A DNA stretch of 64,000 bases, taken from contig OW121740.1 in assembly GCA_933228675.1 (NCBI GenBank), forward strand, positions 930,001-994,000, given 5' to 3'. Shown piece after piece: positions 15,401 through 26,103 of the stretch; positions within the stretch are counted from its first letter, which is position 1, and every line of letters begins with the position of its first letter. The translations under genes and the position numbers were made by a program. A model generated the notes under the pieces. It did no database searches, was not told the DNA's origin, and saw only the letters and a program-made list of their open reading frames with translations. Source of the stretch: Stomorhina lunata (lineage: Eukaryota > Arthropoda > Insecta > Diptera > Rhiniidae).

Positions 15401-18400
15401 TACATACTTACACATATATAAGTTGTACGCAAAGCGAAATTTATAGATATTAGCATGTGAGCCCAAAATTTGTAATTTAAAAATACATTTATTTTATTAA
15501 CTTAGCAAAAAAATCATTTTCATAAAAAATGCATAACTTTCTTCTACAAATATTTGCAATTTATCAAAAAATTATTTATAAAAGCGTGAAATCAAAATTG
15601 TTTTGAACGAAAAATAAAAATTTTTAACCTCACAGTCTCTGATATTGATGAAATTTTGTATATTCTCCTAGTTCATACAATTTTAAAGTTCTTTAAAATT
15701 TTGAGTTTCGCTTTGGTTCAGATTTTATAGCAGTTATAAGTTCGTTTTGTTCATGATTTGTATTCAAAACATACCCAATTTATATGCCTATAACTTTAGA
15801 TATCTCAGAAAGAATAATTTTAATTTTCTATATTCTTCCCTTAAATATGAATTATAGTGTTGATATTAAAAAACTAAAAACTAATAAAGTGGGTTCAGTA
15901 AAAATTTAAAAATTTAACTCCCTAATTCATAAACTATTAATGAAATTATCTAAAGCTTAAAGTAGGAATTTTGTATGAAAAATGTATATTATAAGCTTGT
16001 CATAACATTAATTATCGTTTATGAATTAGGGGGTTAATATTTTTTCATAAAAAATATACAAATTTAAAAACAAACGGACTTTTAAAATTATATGAGCTAC
16101 GAGAATGTAGTAGTATATACAAAATTTAATCGAAATCAGAGGTGATTTGATTCAGAACGTGTTCACCAATTTTTGAATTTGTGTTTTTGAACACGATTTT
16201 TCTTAAAAAAAGTTTTTTTTTATTAAATAATATGCTCGTATACTTACATAATTAAACATCATTTATCAATAACTCTTTTATTAAATTTTAACAAAGAAAA
16301 TTTTAACTAACCTTCAAACAATAAATACATTTTCTCTGAATTGTATTAGACAAACAAGAAGAAATGTAATGTAATGTACAAACTCGCATTTCAATTGTCA
16401 ATTAAATGACAATACACCTTAAAATGCTCTTAATTAATATCGTTTCATTTAATTTGATTAGTTGACTAATTATATTCGAATTATGTGTGAGAAATGTTCG
16501 AGTATTTATGAATATTTGCATGAATAAAAATAAAAAATTGTATCCACTTACTTGTTGTATAAAACAATATCCGGCAACCAAATGTGTTCAGAAGGTACAT
16601 GTAACGTGTCAACACCACCATAATCATCCGGGTTCCATTTTAATTTGTAATCGTTCCATTCCTAAAAAAAGAAAGGGAATAAAAACACACAAAGAAATAA
16701 ATACAAAAATTTGAAATCAAAAGAAGAGATTATATTTACATTTAAATAAATTCAATACATATGTACATTGTACATACGTACATTCAAACAAACAATAGAA
16801 CAATGAATAAAAATCTAATTAAAATATGAATAAATTATTGAAAATGAAATGAGCACAATAAACCAAAAAGCAACAACGAAAATAAACAAAAACTGAAATA
16901 AATGAAAACAAAAACTTTTAGTTCACTGTTTGTCTGTATGTTTGTTTGTTTATTTATTTGTACAAATATATATTTTTTACATTTTTATTTATTTTCCTTG
17001 ACACACACACACACAAATACACAATGTAAATTAATATAATAATATATTGTATAGGGTCTTCCAACAGGGACTTTATAAATTTGAAAGTTGTAACGTTCAT
17101 TTGTTAAAGCTACATCGTCAAATAATAACATTGTTTTTATGAAAACAGCGAAGAGGCCTATTTCTGGATAGATACGGGAAGAAACTAAATTTTGGAATTT
17201 AAGATGATATTTAAATGCATTGTCACATGACATTTCTTTAAGAATGTGTGTTTCACCTAGAGAAATCGTTGTGGGATGGTTTTAAAATAGAATGGAAATA
17301 ATTCCGTAACTTCTAAACCGTTGGTCGGATATAGCAGAAGTGCTGGGAAGCTTAGGTTTTGAACTTGGAAAGCCTAGATTTAACTAGGGCGGCACAATCG
17401 GCCCCAAAGTTAGGGCACCTCAGACTCATAAATCACTTAAAATGATATTTAATTGTAATTTCCCAACCAATTTGAAAAATCATACTATATAACATACATA
17501 TATATATAGGTCAATTTATGTAAAAAAATATATATTTAAAAAATATTCGACTTCAAAAAATAAAATTATTATTTTATGTAAATTCAAAGAGAAGAAGCGC
17601 TTAGTGAAAGATCATATACATACATATATTGCGTATTTACGTTAAGAGTGGCATAAACCAATAAATATGGTTTTTATTAAAGTTACCTTTAAATTTTAGC
17701 GGTCAAGTCAACATGAGACGGTTACATACATTTTTTATATTAATACTTTTATAAATATGTTTAACTCAAAACTGTAAATTTTGACTTATGACGTTGTTTA
17801 TGAAAATGTATATGACAAAAATACATAAAATTAAAAAATACATTTATTTGTGAATTTAAGATAATGTTATATGTTTGAATGTTTGTTTTATATTTCATCA
17901 TTTTTTCTTAATTATATTAATGTATGAATGTGTGTGTGTGTATGTATTTGTAAGGCAATTTATAAAGCTGTCTGTTGTTATGATTATAACAATTATGCAT
18001 TCATTTGTATAGTGTTAATGTATTTAAGTTGGCAAAAATTTAAATTTAATTTGTGACAGATAATTGTGTTATATAAAAAAAACAATAATGTCATATATCC
18101 ACTTGGACTGAGAAGCATTTCATTAAATAGTTTAACATAAATTAATCTATACTTTTTAGGAAGATAAAAAAAATAATTAATTTTGTTTTTAAATATTTAC
18201 ACTGTTCGACATTAACAGAAAATACCTATGTATATATGTATTATAAAAAATCTCATATTCATAAAGTTTAATTGTCTCCTTCAACATGTAGTTTCCGATT
18301 TAATTACAAAATGCCTGTCGACTTCCACAAACTATTGCAATATTTTGTATACAAATTTATTTAAAAGTTTTTATTTCAATCAAAAATTAATTGATTCTCT

Positions 18401-19627
18401 CTGTACCCATTGTTGCATAAATATTTAATATTAGCTGTCATTTGCCAATGGATTTTAAATAAACAATAAAATAATTAATAAAAAATAACTGAAAATTCAA
18501 GCAAAAATAAATAAAACTCAAACAAAATATTTAATTTAAGTTTACACAGAATATTTACCTGTTCTACCCAAACATTCGTCGTCATGATTTGATTTTTTAA
18601 ATTCTGCAAAATAAAAAACAATTTTTATTGATTATTCCTTAAATAACTTCCAGTAAAATCTAAACAAAAAAATACTAAATATTTAAAATTCATATTGATT
18701 GACAAAATATGTCAATAAACGTCTTTGGATATATGTACATAAAGATTTTGTATTCATTCATCGTAGAAATACACAATTTAAATTTTTAATCTTAGTTTTT
18801 ATTTAGGTATCTAAATATGTAAATTTAACATTATTCTGACAATATTTTCTAGTTTTAATGAAGAAAACTTTATTAAATATTTCATTTTTTTAGAAAGATA
18901 AGAAATACATACATATCATGTTTTAATTTTAAAGATTTTTTTTTTGTCAAAAAAGTTTTTTTCAATTCTAAAAAAATCAGTTTTCAACAATGTGTTAGAT
19001 AAAAATAAATTTTCTTATAATTATCAAATAATTGAGTTGTGCTACCACTTTATAGTGAAAAACTGTAACATTTGGAAAGCACAATAATATTTATTTATTA
19101 TATTGAAACTTGTGTCATTCCTACATTTAATTCTGACATTTAAACTTACACAAATAAATCAATATAAACATGTTATATCTTTTAATCACGTTCATCAATA
19201 TTTTAAATTCTCTGTAAAAAGAATTCCGATCTTGGAAAGAACTATTCAATTAACATTTGTAACGTGCTTCCAAATACAAAGTGTACAAATTCTTTCATTT
19301 GTTGATTTTATGTTAAATTTTTCAATCCTCTTTTGCGTTGCATTCATCCTTGAATAATTCCAACTTATTTCAATTGTTCAATTTACATACCAATATATTT
19401 TAATATTTACACACACACACAAACTATTTATATGTACATATGTTTTTATTTAGTCATTCGCTTGATGCATCCATTTATCAATTCTTGTAAATATTTTACT
19501 TTTTCTTATCACCTTTTGCTTTTGCTTCATCTTCTTCGGTTATTTACCACTTCAAAGGTGTAAGAATATTTTATTTTTATTGCTAAAAACATTCGAATGA
19601 AAAGGAATGAATTGTCCTTTTTTTATT

Positions 19628-19661
<34 letters not shown>

Positions 19662-22600
19662 TGTATGTATGTATGTATGTATGTATGTATGTATGTATGT
19701 ATGTATGTATGTATGTATGTATGTATGTATGTATGTATGTATGTATGTATGTATGTATGTATGTATGTATGTATGTATGTATGTATGTATGTATGTATGT
19801 ATGTATGTATGTATGTATGTATGTATGTATGTATGTATGTATGTATGTATGTATGTATGTATGTATGTATGTATGTATGTATGTATGTATGTATGTATGT
19901 ATGTATGTATGTATGTATGTATATGGGCAAAAATCAAACAGTTTGTATTCCTTTGAAACCGACTTTCAACTCGAATAATTTTTGTACCCTTAGGGGTTCG
20001 AATAATCTAATTATAGATTTCACGTATACTGAACACAATACCTTAGTAGCACAAGTTTGCGCTTCTAAGCGTAACTGGCATGCAAATATAAAGAATCAGT
20101 TAAAAATTGATTGAAGCATTCAAGTTTTTCTTCATATTTCGTCTTTTTCTGCAATCGTTTTAACATTTGGACCCAAGTCGTTAATCTACGAAATAGACAC
20201 CACACTTAGGGGATGAATCCACTTCCCTCTTAATTTTAATTTCGTCACTGTTAATACTATTTAATGGCTGTCAAAACATGAAGCTCGTTTTCGCCACTCT
20301 TTAATTTTTTTTTCGCATTTTTGACCTCCTCAAGGAATTCTAATAAAGATAAGACTTTGTATATCTTTCAATTTTGCATCGTTGGTATATATCTCGTTAA
20401 TGTGCTCCATATAGATATAACATACGACTGGTGTAAATGACGAAAACTTGAACGTAAATTTTTCAAAATACCAGTTTTTCGTGGAGCACACTCGCAAATA
20501 TGTATGATAATTTCAAAACTACTGCGTAAACCGAGTTTTTTGCCATTTAGCACATAAAAGCAAATGCCATTTAGCACCTAAAAGCAAATATTTTTAAAAT
20601 TGTGCAAAAAATACATATTGTTTTTAGTGGTTTTAGATAGCAAGGCAAAATCACATAGGGCATGAAAGCGATGTCATTTATAACCGATTTGCATCTAAAA
20701 TTTGTCAAAAATATCTTTATTAGTTGAAAACGCAAAGGTTTTATCTAAAAACATTTCAATGAAGCACATCGCTATGTGCTATTTAATAAAGCTTTACTTT
20801 TGACGGACCAAATAAGAATTTTATATTTTAAAAAGATATGCACCTATTAAAGCTTATATTTAAATAAAAAATTTCTTTTAAATAAATGTGTTCATAAGTC
20901 AAGGCAGCAGAATTTCACTAAGACTCAGATTTTGTAAATTTAGCGAAAATCGCAGTTAAAAAAATAAAAAATATTATTTTTTTTACTTGCGTAATTTCAT
21001 TTGTTCTTTGTGTTAAAGCATATATTGTGCCAAAATCAACATAAAACTAATAAAAATAAAATATTTTTAATAAGCTCCCTTAACAAAACCCCAAAAAATA
21101 TTTAGTGTGCGACCAAAAATTTTTTTTAATTTTTTTTTACTCCGAAAATGAAAACTATTTGATTTTTGTCCATATGTATGTATTTATATAAAGCCATGTT
21201 CATGTAAATGTAATAAATACATGCAAATGTTGCCGTTTTCACCTGTTAACGAATTCGTTTGCTGTATTTTGTTTTTGTCGGTTATGTTAAGTAAATTTAA
21301 TACCGTAAATTCAAGTACTTATGCAAATGCAGATATTTCAATAAAGTTAAGTATAAATTGTCAAATATTTTCTGTAATACTTCAGAGCTTTTGGAACAGA
21401 TTTACATTTTTTCTCATTGGCAAATAAAAGTTATGCTTTTTATCATAAAGTAAACAACGATTAAAATGTTCTACGTTTCAAATAAATATATTAGAAAAAT
21501 AAATACTATATAACTTACTATATAATTTACAAGATATTAATTGAGATTTGCCCTAATCATAGCTATAAATTAATTTACGTTACTTAATAAATTACACTGT
21601 GCTAGTTGAAAAAACCGATAAAAGGGAGACCTAGTTGGTAAAAATAATTGGAGTGCGCTGAATTCAAACCGAATGCAAACCGTTTTTAGGTTGGCTCTAG
21701 GTTTCGACATATAGCGTTATAAAAAAATATAGGAGCTTGTTTACTTTTTACCCACTTTGTCTCCATTTTGTCGGTAAAAAAAGTTGACAAAAATGAGCAA
21801 AGTGTTAATATTGGATCAGCCAAATTTCTACCAATTAAATAGCGTCAGTTCCAAACTGGCATAATGATAACAATTTGAAATTGGCTTGACGTTATCTTTT
21901 TTCGGTCAGTATCAAGCTATCGAAATATATTCAGAATTTAACTAAAATATAAAAAAAAATAATATTTTTAAGGTTTTTCAAAATTGTATATTTAAGGTTA
22001 CAACAATGTTTCAACAAATGAACGATGTGTGCAAGAATACCAATCAGTAGAAACTATAAAAGAACGCTGAGAACAATTCTTTAACAATCAATCAATCATA
22101 AAGGAACAAAAATGTCATAAACACGTAAACGATAAACAGGGATTTTTTATTCGTGAAGATAAATAAACGATAAAATTTTAGAGAAACATGTTTTTTAAAT
22201 TTGCAATGTAGTTAGATCCTATACTTTGACAGTTATTCGGAATATATAGTTACTAAATTGTATAAGTGAATTCCAAAGCAATGTTAAATGTTCCATATAA
22301 ATGTTATTTATTTACCTTTCCAGATGTCCCACTTCAATTTTAAGTAACCGATTCTTCTGCATTTGTAATTGAATTAAAAAAATTACAACTGAAATATTTT
22401 TAATTTAAGAAGGCACAAGAATTTTCATTCGGTAAGAGATTTTAAATAAAAAAATCACACCTAAATATATGCACAAAAATTCTTATCAAAGTAGGTGATC
22501 AAGAATAATTTTAAACTCTTACTAACAATTTATTTTTTATTTCATAAATAATTGTTTTTATTTCATGTATGTGCTGCTTTACACACAACAGATTTACTTG

Positions 22601-25600
22601 ATCAGTTTTTATTCAAATTTATTTTGTGCCTGCATTCACGTTCACACATTCATTAGTTATCAATTTATTTTCTTTAAATTTAATATAAATTTTCAAAACT
22701 TTCGTAAACATGATAGCGCGGTCAGGTTTGTATCAATTTCAATTCTGTCAGCTTTTTACAAACAATATCGAACCTTGATGAGCCAAACCTGACTAGTGTG
22801 AAAGTAGACTATGTAATTTATTGTCATTATATCACTTTATTTACCTGGTAGGTGACTGTTTACTGCTGCCTGACACATTGTAAATTAAATTTATCAATGA
22901 ATGAATATCGAACATGGCAAAGGCAGATTAAGAGCACAGCAAAGTGGAGAGTGCCACGTAAAAAGGTAGAGACTTTTTATACGAAATAATGGATAGAAAT
23001 TATTATGAAGAAACAAATGTAATTATGTTTAAAGCTTTTAAGTAATTATCAGGGATGGTAAATATGGGAGAGAATATTTGTGTATGAAGTAGTAAAAATA
23101 TACAAATATAGCATATGTATGTATGTATTTATGTAACTGTTTATTTACCACTAGATAGGGTGTTTATTTTGCCATCTAAATGTATATGCTCGTATTTGTC
23201 TATCGTGGCAGTTTATTTATACTTTTATTATAATGAGGATATATATTTTTTAAATTGTAGATATTTAAAAAAAAAAGTAGATAATCCATTTAGTTTTCAG
23301 TTTACATTAATAAGAAATAATGTGAACAATATTAAATAATGCTGACTTTTTGAGAATGTAAGAAATGTTATTAAGTAAATACTGATGGGATTAAAGTCTC
23401 AGTATGTAACAGCTCTAAGAATTTAATTTAAAGTTGAATGTATGTTTGTTAAATTTTAAAAACATTCATTTTAGGAGAACGTTTTTATTATAGTTAAGCC
23501 TTTATTTGAAATTTTATGCTTATTTTATTTTTTCTAAATTGTTTGATTTTTTTAAATTATTTGCCGCAGTTGTTTTTTCATCAAAAGGAATCACAAAAGA
23601 AATTAAAATTTGTTCGTACACAGCAAAGAAACTTTAAGTATTTATAAACAAACTTTTAGTATAACGATCAAAAGTGAATCACTTTATAAGTGATGTTATT
23701 CAGCTAAAACGTTTATTTACCAACCGGGTCTGTGAATATTATATTATTCCTTGAAAAGAAAATAAAATGTAAAAGTATTTAATTTAGTATTTTCATAATT
23801 CCATTAATGTATAATCATAAACTATTTCGGAATTTTAGAGCCTTTTTACGTCTTAATACTTTGACAAATGTACATATGCCTCGCCTTTTTTCGTCAGTTA
23901 CTAAAACCTTATTCTCAGGATCTTGCGGCATGTTTGAACGTCTAATTGTACCATATTTTTAACTTGGGTATATTAGAAATATTTCTCCCAGCTTAACAAC
24001 ATTACAAAAATTTTTGACGAGACATTATTGTCGAGGAGTCATAGTTTGTTGGTCTTCATTTCCCAGTCATTCAGACAAACCATTTACTTTCTTTCTTTAA
24101 TCATCTTATGATTTTATAAATGATCTTTCCATAAAAGATCTTATCTTGAATCGGTAATTTTCTTTTTGGTTAATTAATCATTATATTCTTATCCAATTCT
24201 TTACTATTGTTGCTATTCAAATTTTTTTCGAAAATGTCTCCCCTTGACATTACAGGTACCCACTCCCGCTCGATATATTCACATATTGCTTAGAGTTTAG
24301 AATAAATAAATTTTCAGACATTGTTAGTACACATAATATATTTTTGCTAAATTCTGTACCGGCAGTTGATCTTATTAAATTTTATGTTAATAATTTGAAT
24401 TAGTACTATGGACTATGCAAAAATATAACGTTTTTTTTAAATAAATTTACCTCTAAAGAATTTAGCTCAAAAAATGAACTTTTAAGTAAATCAATTAATC
24501 TTCAATTTTTGTGTATGTAATAACCTTTACACTTAAATTATTGAAAATAACTTAGTAAAATGAAATGGTGAAATGTAAATTTGTACGTATATATACATAT
24601 GTGGATTAAATAGTATCAACAATGAATATGTATAACGATAGCAAAGCCACAATCATTTAATCAAATCAACAGCTATGACGATGCATTTAATTTTGCTTGG
24701 CAATTTTTAATTGGTTATATAGGATAAAGGATTTTCAATTCGCGTTTGAATTCGAAATCATAAATTATATGTATAACAACAAGTGGAAAATCAGAGCCTT
24801 TAGCTCAGTGAACGAAAAGGATTATGGTAGGATATTTAGGGTATACCTGGTTAGGGTTAACTGGTTTCTTCGTAGTATAATTTAATACCACTTAAGCAAA
24901 AGGGTATTGAATTTTAGTTGACATTTTCCGGAATTCATAACTGTCAAAGATGATTTATTATTACCGATGACTTGATATAAAAGCAACTTTGCAAGTTTTT
25001 ATAATTAATACTTACATATTTCAACACTTTTATTTTCTCTAACAATACAAAATACATAGTAATAAATTCTTAAACATAATTTCAATTGATTCTTCCCAAC
25101 GATTGAAGTTAAGAATGCTTTCAATCAGTTGTCAAAGTTTCTAGTCAAACTTTTTTGAAAGCTCATAAATGTAATTAAAACTTCGCATATGACGAGTGCT
25201 AAAGCTAAAAGTAAAATATTAAACTAATGGATTTTTTCTTGTTCTACTCTCGAAGGCTAATACTTTTAACATTTGTAGAACATGAAAATAAAAGCATATA
25301 AGAAGGTATTAATGTCAAAAACAAAAAAAGATTAATTGATTTGCTACATTTCTAAAATAATGCTTAATAATCTTTATAAAAAAGGCGGACACAAGGTGTA
25401 CTTTGCGAAATAGATCATTTCATATCTTGTTGTAAGAGTTGTATATTGCGATTTGTTATTAGAAAAATGTTTCTTTAGTTTAAAAATATTATTTATATGT
25501 ATTTACATTCTTAATACTTACAACATCAATTAATTGTGATAAACGTAAACCCATTTTGACCGTTAAACGATCAGAATTGTTGCCAACAGGCCTTATCAAT

Positions 25601-25713
25601 CGATTGTAGTTACTCAGGAGATCGTCGTATAAACGTTTTGCATCTGGGTTGGCCAGGCCGCCGGTGGCAAAATGTAACGCTATGAACACAGCTGCAAATA
25701 GCACGCTCCCCAT
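174..25713 (-). CDS. nAChRalpha1: Nicotinic acetylcholine receptor subunit alpha-1, spliced, 3' end outside window
   Basis: Seven exons on the minus strand join in frame to give 1482 nt (494 codons) of a Cys-loop ligand-gated cation channel subunit. It acts in neuronal plasma membranes of the insect CNS, where pentamers open on acetylcholine binding. Intron phases run 0, 0, 2, 0, 2, 1, 0, and every junction has a GT donor and AG acceptor. The product has a signal peptide (residues 1-21), extracellular domain (22 to about 238), M1 (about 240-262), M2 (about 271-292), M3 (about 305-327) and a long M3-M4 loop. Vicinal Cys222-Cys223 mark an alpha subunit. M4 and the stop codon are missing because they lie left of base 1. 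The Drosophila protein is, from memory, about 567 residues, so about 73 residues should remain. Near-identity to Drosophila alpha-1 across the extracellular and membrane parts makes the assignment firm. Alpha-2 and alpha-4 are the nearest alternatives and fit worse. Confidence 0.96.
446..2805 (-). other. nAChRalpha1 intron 6 (2360 nt)
   Basis: Intron between exons 6 and 7. It is AT-rich with scattered ACATAC/TATG runs (about 1000-1050, 1490-1520, 2460-2480). No further exon, RNA gene or recognisable transposon was seen. Confidence 0.85.
2806..3026 (-). CDS. nAChRalpha1: nAChRalpha1 coding exon 6 (start of M3-M4 cytoplasmic loop)
   Basis: One base completes Arg330. The exon then encodes residues 331-403, starting [10 protein letters not shown], and one base of Ala404. 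The segment after M3 is conserved across insect alpha-1, including [12 protein letters not shown] and the later [17 protein letters not shown]. Between them lies an acidic run (residues 361-369, Asp/Glu/Asn/Ser), the less conserved part of the loop. The intron between exons 5 and 6 is only 108 nt. The acceptor is atttacag and the donor CCAG|GTATGT, phase 1. The downstream in-frame residues after the donor are intron read-through. Confidence 0.95.
3135..3595 (-). CDS. nAChRalpha1: nAChRalpha1 coding exon 5 (loop C, M1, M2, M3)
   Basis: It encodes residues 177-329 plus two bases of Arg330. Loop C carries the vicinal disulfide Cys222-Cys223 in YSCCEEPY, the defining feature of an alpha subunit. 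Asn233 (NLT) is a potential glycosylation site. M1 (about 240-262) includes LIIPC. M2 (about 271-292), starting [11 protein letters not shown], lines the pore, with Glu270 at the cytoplasmic ring of a cation channel. M3 spans about 305-327. The acceptor is ttgcttgcag and the donor TTTAG|GTAATA, phase 2. The exon is large because no intron divides the membrane region. Confidence 0.97.
3596..5390 (-). other. nAChRalpha1 intron 4 (1795 nt)
   Basis: Intron between exons 4 and 5. It contains short CA-rich and ACATAC runs and A-tracts (for example 4551-4560). The open frames on either strand are short and T-rich, with no family similarity. No alternative exon was recognised. Confidence 0.85.
5391..5571 (-). 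CDS. nAChRalpha1: nAChRalpha1 coding exon 4 (Cys-loop, loop B)
   Basis: The first base (T) completes Asn116, and the exon then encodes residues 117-176, ADGNYEV to GSWTYDGYM. Cys149 and Cys163, with 13 residues between them, form the signature Cys-loop ([16 protein letters not shown]). Trp170 in GSWTYDG is the loop B tryptophan that stacks on the agonist's cationic group. Tyr172 corresponds to mature residue 151, the position altered in a neonicotinoid-resistant planthopper alpha-1 (established knowledge). Here it is the ordinary Tyr. The acceptor is tttttgcag and the donor ATG|GTAAGT, phase 0. Only one copy of this exon is seen, so there is no sign of the duplicated exon 4 known in some other insect alpha subunits. 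Confidence 0.96.
6672..7284 (-). mobile_element. Solo LTR of an LTR retrotransposon
   Basis: The 613-bp block has termini TGTTACG and CGTGACA, the TG...CA inverted ends of an LTR. It is flanked by a direct 4-bp repeat GTAT (6668-6671 and 7285-7288). Read on the minus strand it has LTR architecture: a TATATAAGG box (6909-6901), then an AATAAA signal (6770-6765), giving U3-R-U5. It is richer in G+C than the surroundings and includes a GA run (about 7088-7103) in U3. No internal gag/pol sequence adjoins, so it is the product of LTR-LTR recombination. A 4-bp target duplication fits a gypsy-like (Ty3) element, but the family is inferred. Confidence 0.75.
11734..12200 (+). repeat. Diverged minisatellite with GTGGCGCCAC palindrome
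   Basis: Four imperfect units of about 117-160 bp. TTAGCAAARTTG recurs at 11734, 11858, 11975 and 12135. Each is followed by TGAGCCGACGA or a variant. CCGACAGGTGGCGCCACT or a close variant recurs at 11782, 11915, 12022 and 12061. The core GTGGCGCCAC is its own reverse complement; one copy has decayed to GTGACGCCAC. It may be an internal array of a transposon. Confidence 0.8.
15918..16033. mobile_element. TTAA-flanked MITE (piggyBac-like)
   Basis: A 116-bp element lies between TTAA at 15914-15917 and TTAA at 16034-16037. Its ends are inverted repeats: CTCCCTAATTCATAAAC on the left, and on the right the complement of CCCCCTAATTCATAAAC. TTAA duplication with a C-rich terminus is characteristic of the piggyBac superfamily. 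No transposase is present. Confidence 0.65.
16552..16661 (-). CDS. nAChRalpha1: nAChRalpha1 coding exon 3 (110 nt, loop A)
   Basis: It encodes residues 80-115 plus two bases of Asn116. It begins [16 protein letters not shown] and ends LPDIVLYNN. The WNPDDYGG and WLPDIVLYN motifs are hallmarks of nAChR extracellular domains, and Tyr114 is the aromatic residue of loop A in the agonist pocket. The acceptor is a T-rich tract ending AG, and the donor is AA|GTAAGT in phase 2. The 110-nt length matches the conserved exon 3 of many nAChR genes. An open frame exists on the opposite strand here but is not meaningful. Confidence 0.95.
16662..18558 (-). other. nAChRalpha1 intron 2 (1897 nt)
   Basis: Intron between exons 2 and 3. 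A less AT-rich patch at about 17045-17420 carries a 75-codon minus-strand frame and wording such as gggcggcacaatcggcccc. It may be a transposon fragment, but I cannot name a family. The remainder is AT-rich. Confidence 0.75.
18559..18603 (-). CDS. nAChRalpha1: nAChRalpha1 coding exon 2 (45 nt, loop D strand)
   Basis: This 45-nt micro-exon encodes residues 65-79, [15 protein letters not shown]. It is the beta-strand that carries loop D of the complementary face of the ligand site, with Trp76 in the conserved NVWVEQ motif. A tttgcag acceptor precedes it and a CAG|GTAAAT donor follows, both phase 0. A 45-nt exon at this position is typical of insect nAChR genes. It is too short to stand out as an open frame and was found by matching the family sequence between exons 1 and 3. 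Confidence 0.95.
19633..19920 (+). repeat. (ATGT)72 microsatellite
   Basis: A perfect tetranucleotide array of 288 bp, 72 uninterrupted ATGT units, in intron 1. Neither strand of the repeat contains a stop codon, which creates spurious Met-Tyr-Val-Cys and Ile-His-Thr-Tyr frames. Confidence 0.98.
20543..20590 (+). repeat. 24-bp tandem duplication
   Basis: Two adjacent copies of a unit starting GCCATTTAGCAC and ending AAGCAAAT, differing at one base, in intron 1. Confidence 0.8.
25522..25713 (-). CDS. nAChRalpha1: nAChRalpha1 coding exon 1 (signal peptide, N-terminal helix)
   Basis: It encodes residues 1-64, starting [11 protein letters not shown] hydrophobic secretion signal ends near Ala21, so the mature chain should begin [10 protein letters not shown], the usual N-terminal helix of insect alpha subunits. 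Asn45 in NNS is a potential N-glycosylation site. The ATG at 25713 is chosen because it begins the signal peptide and an acceptor (tatttttag) lies only 18 nt upstream, leaving no room for a longer frame. The exon ends after GTT (Val64) at a GTAAGT donor, phase 0. The reading frame continues into the intron for about ten codons and stops, so that tail is not protein. Confidence 0.95.
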
Positions 25714-25731
25714 CTTAGGCCAGGTCCACCC
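25714..25731 (-). other. nAChRalpha1: nAChRalpha1 5' leader fragment next to a splice acceptor
   Basis: Eighteen bases (GGGTGGACCTGGCCTAAG on the minus strand) lie between a splice acceptor AG at 25732-25733 and the ATG. The acceptor follows a T-rich tract, as expected for a fly 3' splice site. The stretch is GC-rich compared with its surroundings, as exon sequence usually is here. This implies at least one non-coding exon further upstream, towards higher coordinates. If transcription instead began just upstream, this would be ordinary leader, but no convincing core promoter is visible there. Confidence 0.7.
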
Positions 25732-25952
25732 CTAAAAATATGTGAAACATAAAAAAATAAATAATTAATAAAATATTATCAATTTTTTTTAGATGGATAA
25801 AACTTATTAATAACTTTTTTATATATACATACATATGTGCTAATATTTAGTAAACAGTTAAATTCTTATAAGCTATCACTTTAATTTGTTTTAAGTTTTT
25901 ACATTGATTAGGAATTATTTAGTTCATTGAAAGAGAAAGTGGTATTTTCACT

Positions 25953-26103
25953 ATATGTGACCCAGTCTATGAAAAGGTGGCTTATGTCTCAAAAAAAAAT
26001 TTCGAAAAATTAGCTAGTTTTTCGAAATTTTTAGCTAATTTTTCGAAATTTTGTTTTTGAGTCATAAGCAACCTTTGTCCTTTTCATAGACCGGGTTACA
26101 TAT
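25953..26103. mobile_element. Inverted-repeat (foldback-type) MITE
   Basis: A 151-bp sequence whose halves are near-complementary. The left end is ATATGTGACCCAGTCTATGA and the right end reads, complemented, ATATGTAACCCGGTCTATGA. The arms continue through GGCTTATG and CTCAAAAA, and the centre is made of TTTCGAAA-type repeats. It could fold into one long hairpin. No transposase is present and the superfamily is not assigned. Confidence 0.7.

Larger units (their letters stand above)
5572..16551 (-). other. nAChRalpha1 intron 3 (10,980 nt)
   Basis: The largest intron inside the coding region. It holds the solo LTR at 6672-7284, the GTGGCGCCAC minisatellite at 11734-12200 and the TTAA-flanked MITE at 15918-16033. 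A 20-bp near-perfect tandem duplication (unit AAAGTACATNTTAGAAACGT) lies at 6010-6050. Other parts (about 8.0-10.6 kb, 12.3-15.7 kb) are AT-rich with ACATAC runs, and I see nothing recognisable in them. Short open frames there look like chance. Confidence 0.8.
18604..25521 (-). other. nAChRalpha1 intron 1 (6918 nt)
   Basis: Intron between coding exons 1 and 2. It contains the 288-bp ATGT microsatellite and a 24-bp tandem duplication (GCCATTTAGCAC motif) at 20543-20590. A less AT-rich stretch at about 21600-21910 has no recognised identity. Otherwise it is AT-rich with no supported exon. Confidence 0.8.

Noticed and set aside
5572..16551. Alternative, mutually exclusive copy of exon 4 in intron 3
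   Set aside because: I looked for a second Cys-loop or GSWTYDG-like stretch on the minus strand and found none.
16985..17233. 82-codon minus-strand frame as a transposase fragment
   Set aside because: I could not place it in any transposase family. It may be chance in a less AT-rich patch.
19583..20114. Long open frames of Met-Tyr-Val-Cys and Ile-His-Thr-Tyr repeats on both strands
   Set aside because: They are translations of the ATGT microsatellite, which has no stop codon in any frame. There is no independent coding evidence.
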